From Solidesulfovibrio carbinolicus (lineage in GTDB: Bacteria > Desulfobacterota > Desulfovibrionia > Desulfovibrionales > Desulfovibrionaceae): 64,000 nt of DNA. The stretch is from assembly GCF_004135975.1 (NCBI RefSeq), contig NZ_CP026538.1, positions 2,418,001 to 2,482,000 of the forward strand, read 5' to 3'. A model generated the notes under the pieces. It had not been told where the DNA came from. It did no database searches and saw only the letters and a list, made by a program, of their open reading frames with translations. Positions 35,727 to 47,489 of the stretch are shown here, in pieces (within the stretch, counting starts at the first letter, position 1; each line of letters starts with the position of its first letter). Made by a program: the position numbers and the translations under genes.

Positions 35727-36098
35727 CTAATCCTTGGACTTGTCTTTGCCCTTGGGCTCGGCCTTGGCGGCCGGAGCGCCGGCTTCGCCGGGGCCGGAGA
35801 CGAAGTTGCGGTTGATCTCGATATTGAGGTCCTTGGCGATCTCAATGGTGATCTTGTCCCCGTGGACTTCCATGATACGGCCGTAGATGCCGCCGCCGGT
35901 CAGGATGTAATCGCCGCGCTTGAGGCCGGCCAGGTATTCCCGGTGCTGCTTGGCCTTCTTCTGCTGGGGACGGATGAGCAGAAAGTAGAAGATGGCGAAC
36001 ATGAGGATAAGCGGCAAAAAGGCGGTGATGGGGTTGCCCCCCGCGGCGTCGCCGCCGGGCGCGGCGCCCATGGCGTGCGCCAGACTCGGAAACAGCAT
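35727..36098 (-). CDS. yajC: Preprotein translocase accessory subunit YajC
   Basis: A 123-residue protein with an Ala/Gly/Pro-containing N-terminus, one membrane span (about 24-43) ending FLLIRPQQKKAKQHREYL, and the cytoplasmic beta-domain GDYILTGGGIYGRIMEV. The C-terminus is charged and disordered. It associates with SecDF in the holotranslocon. The ATG at 36098 has GGAGG five to six bases upstream, which favours it over the longer open frame. secD follows after 114 bases containing two hairpins. Confidence 0.94.
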   Translation of the reverse strand: MLFPSLAHAMGAAPGGDAAGGNPITAFLPLILMFAIFYFLLIRPQQKKAKQHREYLAGLKRGDYILTGGGIYGRIMEVHGDKITIEIAKDLNIEINRNFVSGPGEAGAPAAKAEPKGKDKSKD

Positions 36099-36272
36099 GA
36101 TGCCTCCAATTAGGATGATGGTGCCGCCGGCGACTGGGCGCGCTTCGAACTTCCGAAGCATCGCGCCGTGGCCGGGACGCGTCTATCGCGCCAAAATGGA
36201 TGGTCTAAAAACGCCGTCGCGTCAAGGCCATTCGCGCGCCAAGGCCGGCTTGCGCCCGTCGGTTGTTCGGCT

Positions 36273-36950
36273 TTACGGCCAGGGCGTGCAATCACGAGCC
36301 GGCGCATAGCCTTGGTTAAACGCCTCGCCAAGGGTCGCCAGGGCCACCCGGTTGCGCCGGGCTATCCGGGCCGCGTCCGGGCAGTTGGAGCCATGGAAGC
36401 GATGCGACGACGCATTGCCGACATAGGGCGCGGCCGGGGGCGGCAGCGAAAGCAGGCGCGGCCAAAACCCTTGCCCCTGGGCCATGGCCCGTCGCTGGAG
36501 GGCGAGGAGGCGATTGAATACGGCCGGCCCCATATCTTTATGCCAGAAAACAAAGACGCATCCCCTGGAGAGCAGGATCTCCGTCAAGGATCGCCCGTCC
36601 GGCAGGACGAGATCGCCCAGCAGCCGGCCGAAACGGTCCTGGGCCGGCCCGACTTCAACAAACCGCAACGCAACGCCCCGCGTCAGACCGTCCAGGGCCG
36701 CCTTGGCCTGCTCGGCGAAATACTGGGCCGGCCGGCCCTCGTGGGCGGTTTCCGGGGCGTCCACGCCAGCCAGGCGCAATGTGCGGCCGTCGGCCAGCCG
36801 ACAGGTGTCGCCGTCATAGACCGCGACCGCCCGAACAGTCTCGTCGGCCGCCCTGCCCGCCTGCGCCAAGCTCGCCAGGCAAAACGCGGCCAGCGCCAGC
36901 ACGACCCAAAGCCGTCGCCCTCCCCTTGCCGTCAACGCCCTGCTTTCCAT
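36273..36950 (-). CDS. Thermonuclease-family (SNase-like) protein, exported
   Basis: The product has 225 residues. A signal peptide (about 10-35) is followed by a staphylococcal-nuclease-type domain: AVAVYDGDTCRLADGRTLRLAGVDAPET (Asp pair plus Arg) and later AQDRFGRLLGDLVLPDGRSL, which together supply the calcium and phosphate-binding residues of the SNase fold. The C-terminal segment NASSHRFHGSNCPDAARIAR resembles the Ada/excalibur-like motif found at the end of some bacterial homologues. GGAGGGGCC directly precedes the ATG at 36950. It probably degrades nucleic acids in the periplasm. Confidence 0.87.
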   Translation of the reverse strand: MESRALTARGGRRLWVVLALAAFCLASLAQAGRAADETVRAVAVYDGDTCRLADGRTLRLAGVDAPETAHEGRPAQYFAEQAKAALDGLTRGVALRFVEVGPAQDRFGRLLGDLVLPDGRSLTEILLSRGCVFVFWHKDMGPAVFNRLLALQRRAMAQGQGFWPRLLSLPPPAAPYVGNASSHRFHGSNCPDAARIARRNRVALATLGEAFNQGYAPARDCTPWP

Positions 36951-36960
36951 GGCCCCTCCA

Positions 36961-36995
36961 AAACAAACGGCCGCCGCGAACGCCGCGACGGCCGT
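36961..36995 (-). terminator. Rho-independent terminator after HMA protein gene
   Basis: On the minus strand the stem ACGGCCGtCGCG pairs with CGCGgCGGCCGT and is followed by TTGTTT. It separates the guaB-to-HMA operon from the nuclease gene. Confidence 0.75.
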
Positions 36996-37019
36996 CAAAA
37001 GAACACAGCGGGCAGGCCG

Positions 37020-37220
37020 CTATTTCACGGCTCCGGGAACAAAGCCGATCTTGTCGATAGCCGCCTTGATGTCGTCCACAGGGGCCTCGCCTTCAAAAGA
37101 CACGAGTCCCTTCCCCAGGTCCACGGAGACGTTGGACAGCCCCGGCAGAGCCGAGAGGGCCTTGGTCACGGAATTGGCGCAGTTCTGGCAGTGCATGCCG
37201 CCGACTTCAATGGTGGGCAT
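37020..37220 (-). CDS. Heavy-metal-associated (HMA) domain protein, CopZ-like
   Basis: A single ferredoxin-like HMA domain of 66 residues with the metal-binding GGMHCQNCANSV (about 7-18). It is expected to be a cytoplasmic copper (or similar metal) chaperone that hands metal to a P-type ATPase, which is not in this window. Its ATG overlaps the hisA stop (TGATG), so it is translated with the histidine genes, an odd partnership. A terminator follows. Confidence 0.9.
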   Translation of the reverse strand: MPTIEVGGMHCQNCANSVTKALSALPGLSNVSVDLGKGLVSFEGEAPVDDIKAAIDKIGFVPGAVK

Positions 37221-37963
37221 CAGGCGTCCTCCTTCGCTTTTTCGGCGATATAGGCCAGGGCCGCCGGAAAATCGAGGGTGCCCTCGTAGATGGCCCGGCC
37301 GGAAATCAGGCCTTCAAGACCCTTGTTCGCATAAGGATAGAGCACTTTGACGTCGTCCAGGGTGGCCACGCCGCCAGCGGCGATGACCGGCAGATCGGTG
37401 AGTTCCAACAGCCTTGTAAGGGCCGGCAGATTCACGCCCGACTGCATGCCGTCGCGGCTGATGTCGGTGTAGACCACAAAGGCCGCGCCAGCGGCGGACA
37501 GGCCCGGCAGCACGTCCTCGACGGTGAGGCCGGAATCCTCCACCCATCCTTTAACTTTGAGGTTGCCGTCCACGGCGTCCAGGGAGACGCCCACCCGGCC
37601 GGGATGGGCCGCGCAGATGGCGGCAAACGCGTCGGGATCCGCCAAGGCCAGGGTGCCGATAATGAGCCGTTTGACGCCGGCCTCAAGGTAGGCGGCGGCC
37701 GTGGCCGCGTCGCGCACCCCGCCGCCGAGCTGCACCGGAATGGACAGCCCGGTGCAGATGCGGGCGATAAGGTCGAAGTTACGCGGCTTGCCGCTAAAAG
37801 CTCCGTCCAAGTCGATGAGGTGGAGCCATTTGGCCCCAAGTCCTTCCCAATGCCGGGCCATGGCCTCGGGATCGGGGGAAAACACGGTGACGGCGTCGGC
37901 CACGCCCTGGCGCAGCCGGACGCACTGCCCGTCCTTGATGTCGACAGCCGGGAAAATGATCAC
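37220..37963 (-). CDS. hisA: ProFAR isomerase (phosphoribosylformimino-AICAR-P isomerase)
   Basis: A TIM-barrel enzyme of 247 residues for the fourth step of histidine synthesis, opening the ribose of ProFAR. The catalytic Asp8 is in [10 protein letters not shown] and the second Asp in [12 protein letters not shown] near 168-179; phosphate-binding glycines appear in LGGGVRD and [10 protein letters not shown]. It starts with GTG at 37963, overlapping the stop of the preceding lipoprotein gene (GTGA), and ends overlapping the HMA gene. Confidence 0.95.
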   Translation of the reverse strand: MIIFPAVDIKDGQCVRLRQGVADAVTVFSPDPEAMARHWEGLGAKWLHLIDLDGAFSGKPRNFDLIARICTGLSIPVQLGGGVRDAATAAAYLEAGVKRLIIGTLALADPDAFAAICAAHPGRVGVSLDAVDGNLKVKGWVEDSGLTVEDVLPGLSAAGAAFVVYTDISRDGMQSGVNLPALTRLLELTDLPVIAAGGVATLDDVKVLYPYANKGLEGLISGRAIYEGTLDFPAALAYIAEKAKEDA

Positions 37964-38640
37964 AACCCAAGCTCCGCGATGCCCTTCTTGAGGCCTTCCT
38001 GGGCCAGTTCCATGGCCGAGAGCCAACGGCCGTTGCGGGCAACGAACTTCTTGGCGTCCAGGATGTTGGAAACCAGGGACTGCTGGGTCTCGTCGAAATG
38101 GAAGTTGCGAACCATGGCCCCGGTGCGCACATCGATCAGATACAGCACGAAGTCGACGCTGGCCGGCTTGGTGGCCCCGATCTCGGAGCCGTCGCGCTCG
38201 CGCCAGTCGATGACCATGGGCACGACGACGTAGTCCGCGCCAGCGCACTTGCCGATGTTGACGTAGGACCGCAGGGTCCCCAGCCGTCCGGGCTCGTCGC
38301 CGCGCGGGGCGGACTTGGCGCAGGAGGCGGCCATCTTGGCCGGCACGAACTGCTGCTTGGCCCCGGCCAGATCCTGCTCCAGGGCGGCGTCGAGGTGGAC
38401 CGGAGCCACCTCGGGCACGTGTCGGGCCGACGGCAGATAGCCGGCCAAGAGGTCGGCGTCGGTGGCCGGGATGGTAAAGGGCAACACGGCGAACTTCTTG
38501 TCCAGGAAGGCCACGGCCGAAGCCGGGGCATCGCCAGAGGCCGGGGCCTTGGACACCGGGGCGGTCTTGCGCACGCAGCCGGCGGCGAGGCTTAAGCCCA
38601 AAAGCGCCACGCCGAGATAGGCCAGAGATTTGCTTCGCAT
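37960..38640 (-). CDS. Putative lipoprotein encoded between hisB and hisA
   Basis: The product has 226 residues. The signal peptide ends in LAAGC (Cys about 22), a clear lipobox. The mature part has [20 protein letters not shown] and later [39 protein letters not shown], which resembles periplasmic GNA1162/CsgG-like or LpoB-like lipoprotein folds that report on envelope assembly; this similarity is impressionistic. Start and stop overlap hisB (TGATG) and hisA (GTGA), so it is firmly embedded in the operon. I do not know why a lipoprotein is co-translated with histidine enzymes. Confidence 0.8.
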   Translation of the reverse strand: MRSKSLAYLGVALLGLSLAAGCVRKTAPVSKAPASGDAPASAVAFLDKKFAVLPFTIPATDADLLAGYLPSARHVPEVAPVHLDAALEQDLAGAKQQFVPAKMAASCAKSAPRGDEPGRLGTLRSYVNIGKCAGADYVVVPMVIDWRERDGSEIGATKPASVDFVLYLIDVRTGAMVRNFHFDETQQSLVSNILDAKKFVARNGRWLSAMELAQEGLKKGIAELGL

Positions 38641-39230
38641 CAGTCCAGGCTCCCTTTGGTGCTCGGCACCCTGCTCGATCCGTGCGCGGCCGTGGCCCGG
38701 CGCAGGGCCAGTCCCAACGCCTTGAAGGCCGCTTCCACCAGATGGTGGCCGTTTTGGCCGTACACGAAATGGATATGAAGGTTCATGCGGGCGGAAATGG
38801 CCAAAGACTTGAAGAATTCCCGCCACAGGTCCTTTTCCTCGCCGGCAATGACCGGCGGCAGCACGTCTTCGCGGTAGACCAGATACGGCCGGCCCGAGAA
38901 GTCCACCACCACGTCGCACAGGGCCTCGTCCATGGGCACCCGGGCGTCGCCCACCCTGTTTATGCCCACGCGTTCGCCCAGAGCCTGACGGAAGGCCTCG
39001 CCCAGGCAGATGGCGACGTCTTCCAGGGTGTGGTGGGCATCGACTTCCAGGTCGCCCCGGCAGGTCAGGTTGAGATCAAAGCCGGCCCAGAAGGCCAGCA
39101 GGTTGAGCATGTGGTCGGCAAAACCAAAACCGGTGTCGATGGCGGCTTTGCCCGCGCCGTCGATGGTGATCTCGACGGCCACGCGGGTTTCGCCGGTCTC
39201 CCGGGAATAGGCTCCAAAGCGTTCGGCCAT
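38640..39230 (-). CDS. hisB: Imidazoleglycerol-phosphate dehydratase
   Basis: A monofunctional IGPD of 196 residues, without the phosphatase domain of the enterobacterial fusion. It dehydrates IGP to imidazole-acetol phosphate in histidine synthesis. The manganese-binding His/Glu motifs are [20 protein letters not shown] near 64-83 and the C-terminal [18 protein letters not shown] near 161-178. Its stop overlaps the lipoprotein start. tatB lies 17 bases upstream. Confidence 0.95.
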   Translation of the reverse strand: MAERFGAYSRETGETRVAVEITIDGAGKAAIDTGFGFADHMLNLLAFWAGFDLNLTCRGDLEVDAHHTLEDVAICLGEAFRQALGERVGINRVGDARVPMDEALCDVVVDFSGRPYLVYREDVLPPVIAGEEKDLWREFFKSLAISARMNLHIHFVYGQNGHHLVEAAFKALGLALRRATAAHGSSRVPSTKGSLD

Positions 39231-39247
39231 GGCGGTTCCCCGACCGG

Positions 39248-39529
39248 CTAAGCGGTCGGGGCCTCCTTGGCGGCGTCCTTGGCGGCGGCCGGCGGGGCAG
39301 CCGGGGCGTTTTCGGGATGCAGCTGTTTTTGTGCCTCGGCCTGTTTCTGTTCGCGGTCCGCCCGATCCACTTCCGCTTCCAGGGTGGATTTGACGTCGCT
39401 GCTCATGCGGCGAAACTCGGCCATGCCCTTGCCAAGCGTCTTCATGAGATCAGGCAGCTTGGAGGGGCCGATGACGATCAGGGCCACCACCAGGATGACC
39501 AGAAGTTCCGTGGAACCGATGCCGAACAT
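39248..39529 (-). CDS. tatB: Twin-arginine translocase TatA/TatB-type subunit
   Basis: The product has 93 residues. The N-terminus [20 protein letters not shown] forms the membrane helix with the TatB-like Glu8, followed by [20 protein letters not shown], an amphipathic helix along the membrane. A charged, Ala/Pro/Lys-rich tail ends the protein. The MFxIG start and GP-LP hinge favour TatB over TatA. It helps export folded cofactor proteins such as periplasmic hydrogenases. No tatC is adjacent. It sits between guaA and hisB. Confidence 0.85.
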   Translation of the reverse strand: MFGIGSTELLVILVVALIVIGPSKLPDLMKTLGKGMAEFRRMSSDVKSTLEAEVDRADREQKQAEAQKQLHPENAPAAPPAAAKDAAKEAPTA

Positions 39530-39586
39530 AGCACTACTCTTTTGGCCGGGCGCGTAAGGTCCGGGATTGCGTCGCGTTGCGACCTT

Positions 39587-41137
39587 CTATTCCCACTCGA
39601 TGGTCGCGGGCGGCTTGGACGAGACGTCGAACACCACACGGTTGACGCCTTTGACCTCGTTGATGATGCGGTTGGACATGACGGCCAGGATTTCCGACGG
39701 CAGCCGGCTCCAGTCGGCGGTCATGGCGTCGAGGCTGTCCACCACGCGGATGGCGGCCACGTTTTCATAGGTGCGTCCGTCGCCCATGACCCCGACGGTC
39801 TTGAGCGGCAGCAGCACGGCAAACCCCTGCCAGACCTTGCGGTACCAGCCCGAGGCGACAAGCTCGCTCTGGACGATCTTATCCGTTCGCCGCAAAATCT
39901 CAAGCCGTTCCTCGGTCACCTCGCCGATGATGCGGATGGCCAGGCCCGGCCCGGGGAAAGGATGACGCCAGATGATGAAGTCGGGCATGCCGAGTTCCAC
40001 GGCCACCTTGCGCACCTCGTCCTTGAACAGTTCACGCAGGGGCTCAATGAGCGCCAGCTTCATGACCTCGGGTAGCCCGCCCACGTTGTGGTGGCTCTTG
40101 ATGACCGCCGAGGGTCCCTTGAAGGACACGGACTCGATGACGTCGGGATACAGCGTGCCCTGGGCCAGGTACTTGACCTTGGGCAGCTTGGCCGCTTCGA
40201 CCTCGAAGACCTCGATGAAGGTCTTGCCGATGATCTTGCGCTTTTCCTCGGGGTCGGTCACGCCGGCCAGCTTGTCGAGAAAGAGTTTGGCGGCGTCAAC
40301 GTAATGCAGGTTGAGGTCGAAGTGTTCGCGCAGATACGCGGCCACTTCCTCGCCCTCGCCCATGCGCAACAGGCCGTTATCGACGAAGATGCAGTGGAGC
40401 TTCTTGCCGATGGCCTTGTGGAGCATGACGGCCACGACGGTGGAATCCACGCCCCCGGACAGGGCGCAGACCACTTCGTCGTCGCCGACCTTTTCCTTAA
40501 GCGATGCCAGTTCGGTTTCCAGGAAGCTCGACATGGTCCAGCCCGAGGTCAGGCCGGCGATCTCGAACAGGAAGTTGTGCAGGATGCGTTCGCCGTCCTC
40601 GGTGTGGGCCACCTCGGGGTGGAACTGCAGGGCGTAGATGCGCCGCGAGACGTTGGCCAGGGCGGCGATCTCGACGTTTTTGGTGCGCGCGGCCACCACG
40701 AAGCCCTCGGGCGCGGCCATGACCTTGTCGCCGTGGGACATCCAGACGATGTGCCCGTCTTTTTGGGGCAGGCCGGCGAAAAGCGGCACGTCGGCCAAAA
40801 GCTGCAAGTCGGCCCGGCCATACTCGCGGTCGGTGGAGGCGGCCACATGGCCGCCGGGCAGGTGGTGGGCCAGAAGCTGCATGCCGTAGCAGATGCACAG
40901 CGTCGGCAGGCCCAGATCGAACACGGCCGGGTCAAAGGGCGGCGCGTCGGCGTCGGCGACGCTGGAAGGCCCGCCGGACAGGATCACGGCCTTGGGGGCC
41001 ATGGCCGCCACTTCCTTGGCCGTGACGGTGCAGGGATGGATTTCGGAATACACCCCGGCCTCGCGCACGCGGCGGGCGATGAGCTGGGTGTACTGGGAGC
41101 CGAAGTCGAGGATGAGAACCTTGTCGGGCTGGCTCAT
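39587..41137 (-). CDS. guaA: GMP synthase (glutamine-hydrolysing)
   Basis: GuaA converts XMP to GMP. The product has 516 residues. The N-terminal class I glutamine amidotransferase has catalytic Cys in [10 protein letters not shown] (about 80) and a His-x-Glu dyad ([11 protein letters not shown]). The central ATP-pyrophosphatase P-loop is LSGGVDSTV (about 227), and the C-terminal dimerisation domain ends in PPATIEWE, the conserved GuaA tail. The ATG at 41137 follows the guaB stop by one base, so the two are coupled. Confidence 0.97.
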   Translation of the reverse strand: MSQPDKVLILDFGSQYTQLIARRVREAGVYSEIHPCTVTAKEVAAMAPKAVILSGGPSSVADADAPPFDPAVFDLGLPTLCICYGMQLLAHHLPGGHVAASTDREYGRADLQLLADVPLFAGLPQKDGHIVWMSHGDKVMAAPEGFVVAARTKNVEIAALANVSRRIYALQFHPEVAHTEDGERILHNFLFEIAGLTSGWTMSSFLETELASLKEKVGDDEVVCALSGGVDSTVVAVMLHKAIGKKLHCIFVDNGLLRMGEGEEVAAYLREHFDLNLHYVDAAKLFLDKLAGVTDPEEKRKIIGKTFIEVFEVEAAKLPKVKYLAQGTLYPDVIESVSFKGPSAVIKSHHNVGGLPEVMKLALIEPLRELFKDEVRKVAVELGMPDFIIWRHPFPGPGLAIRIIGEVTEERLEILRRTDKIVQSELVASGWYRKVWQGFAVLLPLKTVGVMGDGRTYENVAAIRVVDSLDAMTADWSRLPSEILAVMSNRIINEVKGVNRVVFDVSSKPPATIEWE

Positions 41138-41138
41138 G

Positions 41139-42611
<1,473 letters not shown>

Positions 42612-42624
42612 TTATATGGGCGGC

Positions 42625-43324
<700 letters not shown>

Positions 43325-43332
<8 letters not shown>

Positions 43333-44113
43333 GGGCCGCCCCTTTGCCGAGGTAGGCTTCGATGACGTCGGGGTTGGCCCGGACTTCCTGGGGCGAGCCG
43401 TCGGCGATCTTGACGCCGTGGTCCAGGACCACCAGGCGTTTGCAGATGCGCATGACGAGCTTCATGTCGTGTTCGATGAGCACGACGGTGACGCCCCGGC
43501 CCAGAATGGCGTGGATGAGATCAACCAGGGCCTCGGTTTCCCTGGGATTCATGCCGGCGGCCGGTTCGTCGAGGAGGATGAGCTTGGGGTCGGTGGCCAG
43601 GGCCCGGGCGATCTCCAGTCGGCGCTGGTCGCCGTAGGACAGGCTGGCCGCCGGGGACAGGGCCGTCTCGCCAAGCCCCACGAAATCGAGGTTTTCCATG
43701 GCCGCGTCGATGATGGCCCGTTCCTCGGCCCGCTGGGAACGGGTGCGCAGCACCGAGCCGAAGAAGTTGGCCGAGGTGCGGCAGTGGCGGGCGATGCGCA
43801 CGTTGTCGAGCACGGTCAGCGCCGAAAAAAGCCGGATGTTTTGAAAGGTCCGGGCCACGCCCAGGGCGGTCATGCGCTCGGGTTTGCGGCCGGCGACGTT
43901 TTGTGGCTCCCCTTCCCCGCCGGCAAACAGAATGCGGCCGTCGGTGGGGGTATAAATGCCGGCCACGCAGTTGAACATCGTGGTTTTGCCCGCGCCGTTG
44001 GGGCCAATGAGGCCGGTGATGGCCCCACGCTCCACGGCAAACGACACGTCGCTTAGGGCCATAAGGCCCCCAAAGCGTTTGCTGACTCCGTCTACGGTAA
44101 GTATCGCATCCAT
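43325..44113 (-). CDS. livG: Branched-chain amino acid ABC transporter ATPase LivG
   Basis: An ATPase of 262 residues: Walker A GPNGAGKTT (about 37), ARTFQNIRLF, signature LSYGDQRRLEIARAL (about 155, the SYG variant usual in LivG), Walker B LILLDEPAAGMNP. The C-terminal YLGKGAAHA is also typical. It overlaps livF and starts one base after the livM stop. Confidence 0.94.
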
Positions 44114-44114
44114 A

Positions 44115-45161
44115 TTACGCCGTCCGGCGCGCCGCGATCCTGGCGCGCAAGTCCTTGATCAGACTGCTTTGCATGGTCGATTCCGCCACCTGGGTGAAAA
44201 GGCCGTGGGGGCGGAAGCGCATGATGATCACCATGATGAGGCCGTAGGCCAGAAACCGGGTCTCGGCCGGCAGGCCGAGCTTGGGCAAGGCCACCCGCAA
44301 CACTTCGCCCAGGGCGATGAGGATGGCCGAACCAACCAGCGCCCCCCGGATGTTGCCAAGGCCCCCCAGCACGACCATGCACAGGACCAGGAAGGATTCC
44401 CAGAACTTGAACATGTCCGGCGAGATGAAAAGGGTCCACCGGGCCAAAAACGCGCCGGCCAAGGCCCCGATGCCGGTGGACACGGCAAAGGCGATGACCT
44501 TGTAGGCGAAGAGGTTGACTCCGCAGGAGGCGGCGGCCATGGGGTCCTCGCGGATGGCCAGCCAGGCCCGGCCCAGGCGCGAATCCTCCACCCGGGTCAT
44601 GACCAGGAAGACGAGTCCCACCATGACCATGGCCAGATAATAGTACGGGACCTCGCCGCGAAAGGCGTAGCGCCAGCGTTCGTCAATACCCATGAGGGTC
44701 GCCAGCCAGGTGACGTCAAGGGAAATGGGGGCGATGCCGGGGATGCCCAAGGGGCCGCGAGTCAGCCATATTTCGTTGGTGAGAAACAGCACCACGAGTT
44801 CGGAAAACCCGAAGGTAACGATGGCGAAATAGTCGCCCACCAGCCGCAAGGTCGGCGCGCCGAGGAGTACTCCGAAAAACGCCCCATTCATGACCGCCAG
44901 GGGCACGATGACCCAAAACGACATGTTGTAGTGGATGGTGAGAAGCCCGGCCGTATAGGCCCCGATGCCGTAGAAGCCTACGAATCCGAGGTCAAGCAGG
45001 CCGCAGAAGCCAGGCAGGATATTGAGTCCCATGGCCAGCACCATGTAGACCATGATGAGGACCAGGACGTGCAAGACGTAAACGTCCCGGAAAGGCATCA
45101 GCGGATAGGCCAGGGCCGCCGCCAGAAGCAGGTATTTGAGTGATTGTGCCGCGCCGCGCAT
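44115..45161 (-). CDS. livM: Branched-chain amino acid ABC transporter permease LivM
   Basis: An inner-membrane permease of 348 residues with about eight to ten spans. It includes GLLDLGFVGFYGIGAYTAGL (about 55-74, the LivM family start) and the EAA-like loop REDPMAAASCGVNLFAYKVI near 205, contacting the ATPases. It pairs with LivH. A weak GGAA precedes the ATG. Adjacent genes are livG (one base away) and livH (45 bases upstream). Confidence 0.93.
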   Translation of the reverse strand: MRGAAQSLKYLLLAAALAYPLMPFRDVYVLHVLVLIMVYMVLAMGLNILPGFCGLLDLGFVGFYGIGAYTAGLLTIHYNMSFWVIVPLAVMNGAFFGVLLGAPTLRLVGDYFAIVTFGFSELVVLFLTNEIWLTRGPLGIPGIAPISLDVTWLATLMGIDERWRYAFRGEVPYYYLAMVMVGLVFLVMTRVEDSRLGRAWLAIREDPMAAASCGVNLFAYKVIAFAVSTGIGALAGAFLARWTLFISPDMFKFWESFLVLCMVVLGGLGNIRGALVGSAILIALGEVLRVALPKLGLPAETRFLAYGLIMVIIMRFRPHGLFTQVAESTMQSSLIKDLRARIAARRTA

Positions 45162-45206
45162 GTGTGTTCCAGTCGGTTCGAGGCGGCCGGCGACGGCCGC
45201 CGGTTG

Positions 45207-46091
45207 CTAGGCTTTTTCCGTCACGGCCCGGCCGAGCAGGCCCGAGGGACGGAAAATGATGACCAGGATCATGACGGCGTAGGCGACGCCGTCGCGGTAG
45301 GGCGAGGAGACGTAGCCCGCGCCCAGGGTTTCGGCGATGCCGAGCACCACGCCGCCGAGCATGGCCCCAGGCACCGAGCCGATGCCGCCGAGCACGGCGG
45401 CGGCAAAGGCCTTGACCCCGGCCAGATAGCCCATGGTCGGATACATGGTGTTGTAATACATGGACACCATGATGCCGGCCATGGCCCCCATGGCCGAGCC
45501 GAGAGCGAAGGTGAAGGAGATGACCCGATTGACGTTGATGCCCATGAGCGAGGCGGCCGTCTGGTTCTGGGCCAGGGCGCGCATGGCCGTGCCGACCCTG
45601 GTGCGGGTGATGATGAGGTTGAGTCCGATCATGAGGATGATCGCCACGGCGTAGATGATGACCTGCATCCAGGAAATGGTGACGTCGGAAAAGGTCAGGG
45701 CCGGTTCGCTGAAAAAGGCGGGCAGGGCCTGCTTGGGAAAGGGCATGGGCCGGCTGCCCCAGATGATCATGGCCAGGTTTTGCAGAAAGATGGACATGCC
45801 TATGGCGGTGATGAGCGCGGCCAGACGCGGGGCCTCCCGCAGGGGGCGGTAGGCGATGATGTCCAGCAGCACGCCGATGGCGGCGGCGGCCAGCATGGCC
45901 AAAAGCACTGCCAGGGGCAGCGGCAGTCCCATGGAAATAAACGACAGGGTAAGGAAAGCCCCGAGCATGTAAATTTCGCCGTGGGCGAAATTGATCAACT
46001 CAATGACGCCGTAAACCATGGTGTAGCCCACGGCGATGAGCGCGTAGATGAGACCCAGGGTGAACCCGTTGACGAGCTGTTGTTCGAGCAA
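45207..46091 (-). CDS. livH: Branched-chain amino acid ABC transporter permease LivH
   Basis: A permease of 294 residues with about eight spans. The N-terminus QLVNGFTLGLIYALIAVGYT and the motif IELINFAHGEIYMLGAFLTL are diagnostic of LivH. The start codon is TTG at 46091 with GGAG about six bases upstream; no ATG gives the conserved N-terminus. It lies 99 bases after livK, a gap that holds a stable hairpin. Confidence 0.93.
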   Translation of the reverse strand: MLEQQLVNGFTLGLIYALIAVGYTMVYGVIELINFAHGEIYMLGAFLTLSFISMGLPLPLAVLLAMLAAAAIGVLLDIIAYRPLREAPRLAALITAIGMSIFLQNLAMIIWGSRPMPFPKQALPAFFSEPALTFSDVTISWMQVIIYAVAIILMIGLNLIITRTRVGTAMRALAQNQTAASLMGINVNRVISFTFALGSAMGAMAGIMVSMYYNTMYPTMGYLAGVKAFAAAVLGGIGSVPGAMLGGVVLGIAETLGAGYVSSPYRDGVAYAVMILVIIFRPSGLLGRAVTEKA

Positions 46092-46130
46092 CGTCTGCTC
46101 CGAAGCGTTTGGCGTTTAGAGGGGCATGAA

Positions 46131-46166
46131 GCGCGAACAGGCCGGATGATCTCCAGCCTGTTCGCG
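46131..46166 (-). promoter_or_regulatory. Intercistronic hairpin between livK and livH
   Basis: GCGCGAACAGGC pairs with GCCTGTTCGCGT around a 12-base loop, 25 bases after the livK stop, with no T-run. It is best read as an mRNA-stabilising or attenuating hairpin that keeps the binding protein in excess over the permeases, which is common in ABC operons. Confidence 0.6.
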
Positions 46167-46190
46167 TTTCGTTCCTGCGGCGGTTTCCGC

Positions 46191-47357
46191 CTAATTCATC
46201 TGCTTTTCGGCCGGGACGAACTTGCCGTCCTTGACGACCTTGACATAGGCGGGCTTGAGGCAGTCGCCATTGCCGTCAAAGTAATTGACGCCGGTGACGC
46301 CCTTGTAGCCCTTTTCCGGGGAATCAAGGCCAGCCAGGTAATCGCGGATCTTGGCGCGGTCAGCGCCGACCTTGGCGATGGCTTCGGCGACGATGCCGGC
46401 GGCGTCATAAGCGTTGGCGCTCATCCAGTCCACGTCGCGCTTGTACTTGGCCTTGAACGCCTCGATGAACTTCTTGGCGTCGGCTCCGGCGGTCTCGACC
46501 AGGAAGGGAGCGGTCAGGTAGGTGTTGTCGGCCGAAGCGCCGCCAAGCTTGACGTAGTCAAGGTTGTCGAAGCCGTCAGCGCCCATTTTGGCGACATTGA
46601 GGCCGATTTTCTTGGCCTGGTCGGCGATAAGCGCGCCTTCGGGATAGTAGCCGGCGACGAACATGGCCTCGGGGGCGGCGCCCTTGAGCTTGGTCAGCTG
46701 CGGGGTGTAGTCCTGGTCGCCCTTCTTGTAGGCTTCCTCGCCGACCACGGTCAGGCCCAGGGCCTTGGCTTCCTTGATGAAGGCGTCTTTGAGGCCAATG
46801 CCGTAGTCATTGTTCTCGTAGAACACGGCCACTTTCTTGAGGCCCAGGACCTTGGCCGAGTAATCGGCCAGGAACTTGCCCTGGAAGTCGTCGCGGTAAA
46901 CGTTGCGGAACGACCAAGCCTTGCCCTTTTCGTCCTTGCTCTTGGTGGAAATGGTGGTGTTGGTGGCCGTGGGCGTGATGGCGGCGATGCCTTCGCGCAC
47001 GTAGGCCGGCAGGCCGGCCAGGTGGGCCGAGGAGCACAGGTGGCCCACGATGGCGACAATGGCCTCGTCATTGACGATGGACGAGGACACCGTGGCGGCC
47101 TCGCGGGGCTCGCACTGCTCGTCGAAGTAGACGGCCTCGAGCTTCTTGCCGTTTATCCCGCCAGCGGCGTTGATCTCTTCGAGCTTGAGGTCCACGCCGG
47201 CCTTGACGTTCTCGCCGTAGCCGGCGGCGCTGCCGGTGAGCGGCGTGGGAACGGCGATCTTGATGGCGTCGGCGGCATGAGCCGGCGCGGCGGCCAGGCC
47301 AAGGGTCAGGCCGAGGGCGCAGGCAAGGGCGGCCCGGGTCGTTTTTCTGCCAAACAT
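46191..47357 (-). CDS. livK: Branched-chain amino acid ABC transporter substrate-binding protein
   Basis: A periplasmic binding protein of 388 residues. The signal peptide ends PAHAADAIKIAV (about 27). Type I periplasmic-binding fold, with PLTGSAAGYGENVKAGVDLK at the start and AVFYENNDYGIGLKDAF near 165. GGAGGAAACGTG precedes the ATG at 47357 with ideal spacing, so the 11 residues upstream in the open frame are excluded. It heads the livKHMGF operon. The exact ligand (Leu/Ile/Val or another amino acid) cannot be deduced. Confidence 0.93.
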   Translation of the reverse strand: MFGRKTTRAALACALGLTLGLAAAPAHAADAIKIAVPTPLTGSAAGYGENVKAGVDLKLEEINAAGGINGKKLEAVYFDEQCEPREAATVSSSIVNDEAIVAIVGHLCSSAHLAGLPAYVREGIAAITPTATNTTISTKSKDEKGKAWSFRNVYRDDFQGKFLADYSAKVLGLKKVAVFYENNDYGIGLKDAFIKEAKALGLTVVGEEAYKKGDQDYTPQLTKLKGAAPEAMFVAGYYPEGALIADQAKKIGLNVAKMGADGFDNLDYVKLGGASADNTYLTAPFLVETAGADAKKFIEAFKAKYKRDVDWMSANAYDAAGIVAEAIAKVGADRAKIRDYLAGLDSPEKGYKGVTGVNYFDGNGDCLKPAYVKVVKDGKFVPAEKQMN

Positions 47358-47489
47358 CACGTTTCCTCCGGTTGCGGTTGCATGGGGCATCGGTCTCGGC
47401 GTCCGGGAACAGCCCTAAAGCCAGCCCGGGTTGGGTACGGTCGCGTTACGCGGCAACATTCACCAAATCGACACGAAAAGCAATCTCGC

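Noticed and set aside
33927-36113. A long open frame (about 700 codons) opposite secD and yajC
   Set aside because: Same reason: it mirrors secD and yajC, crosses the terminator between genes and shows no protein-like features.
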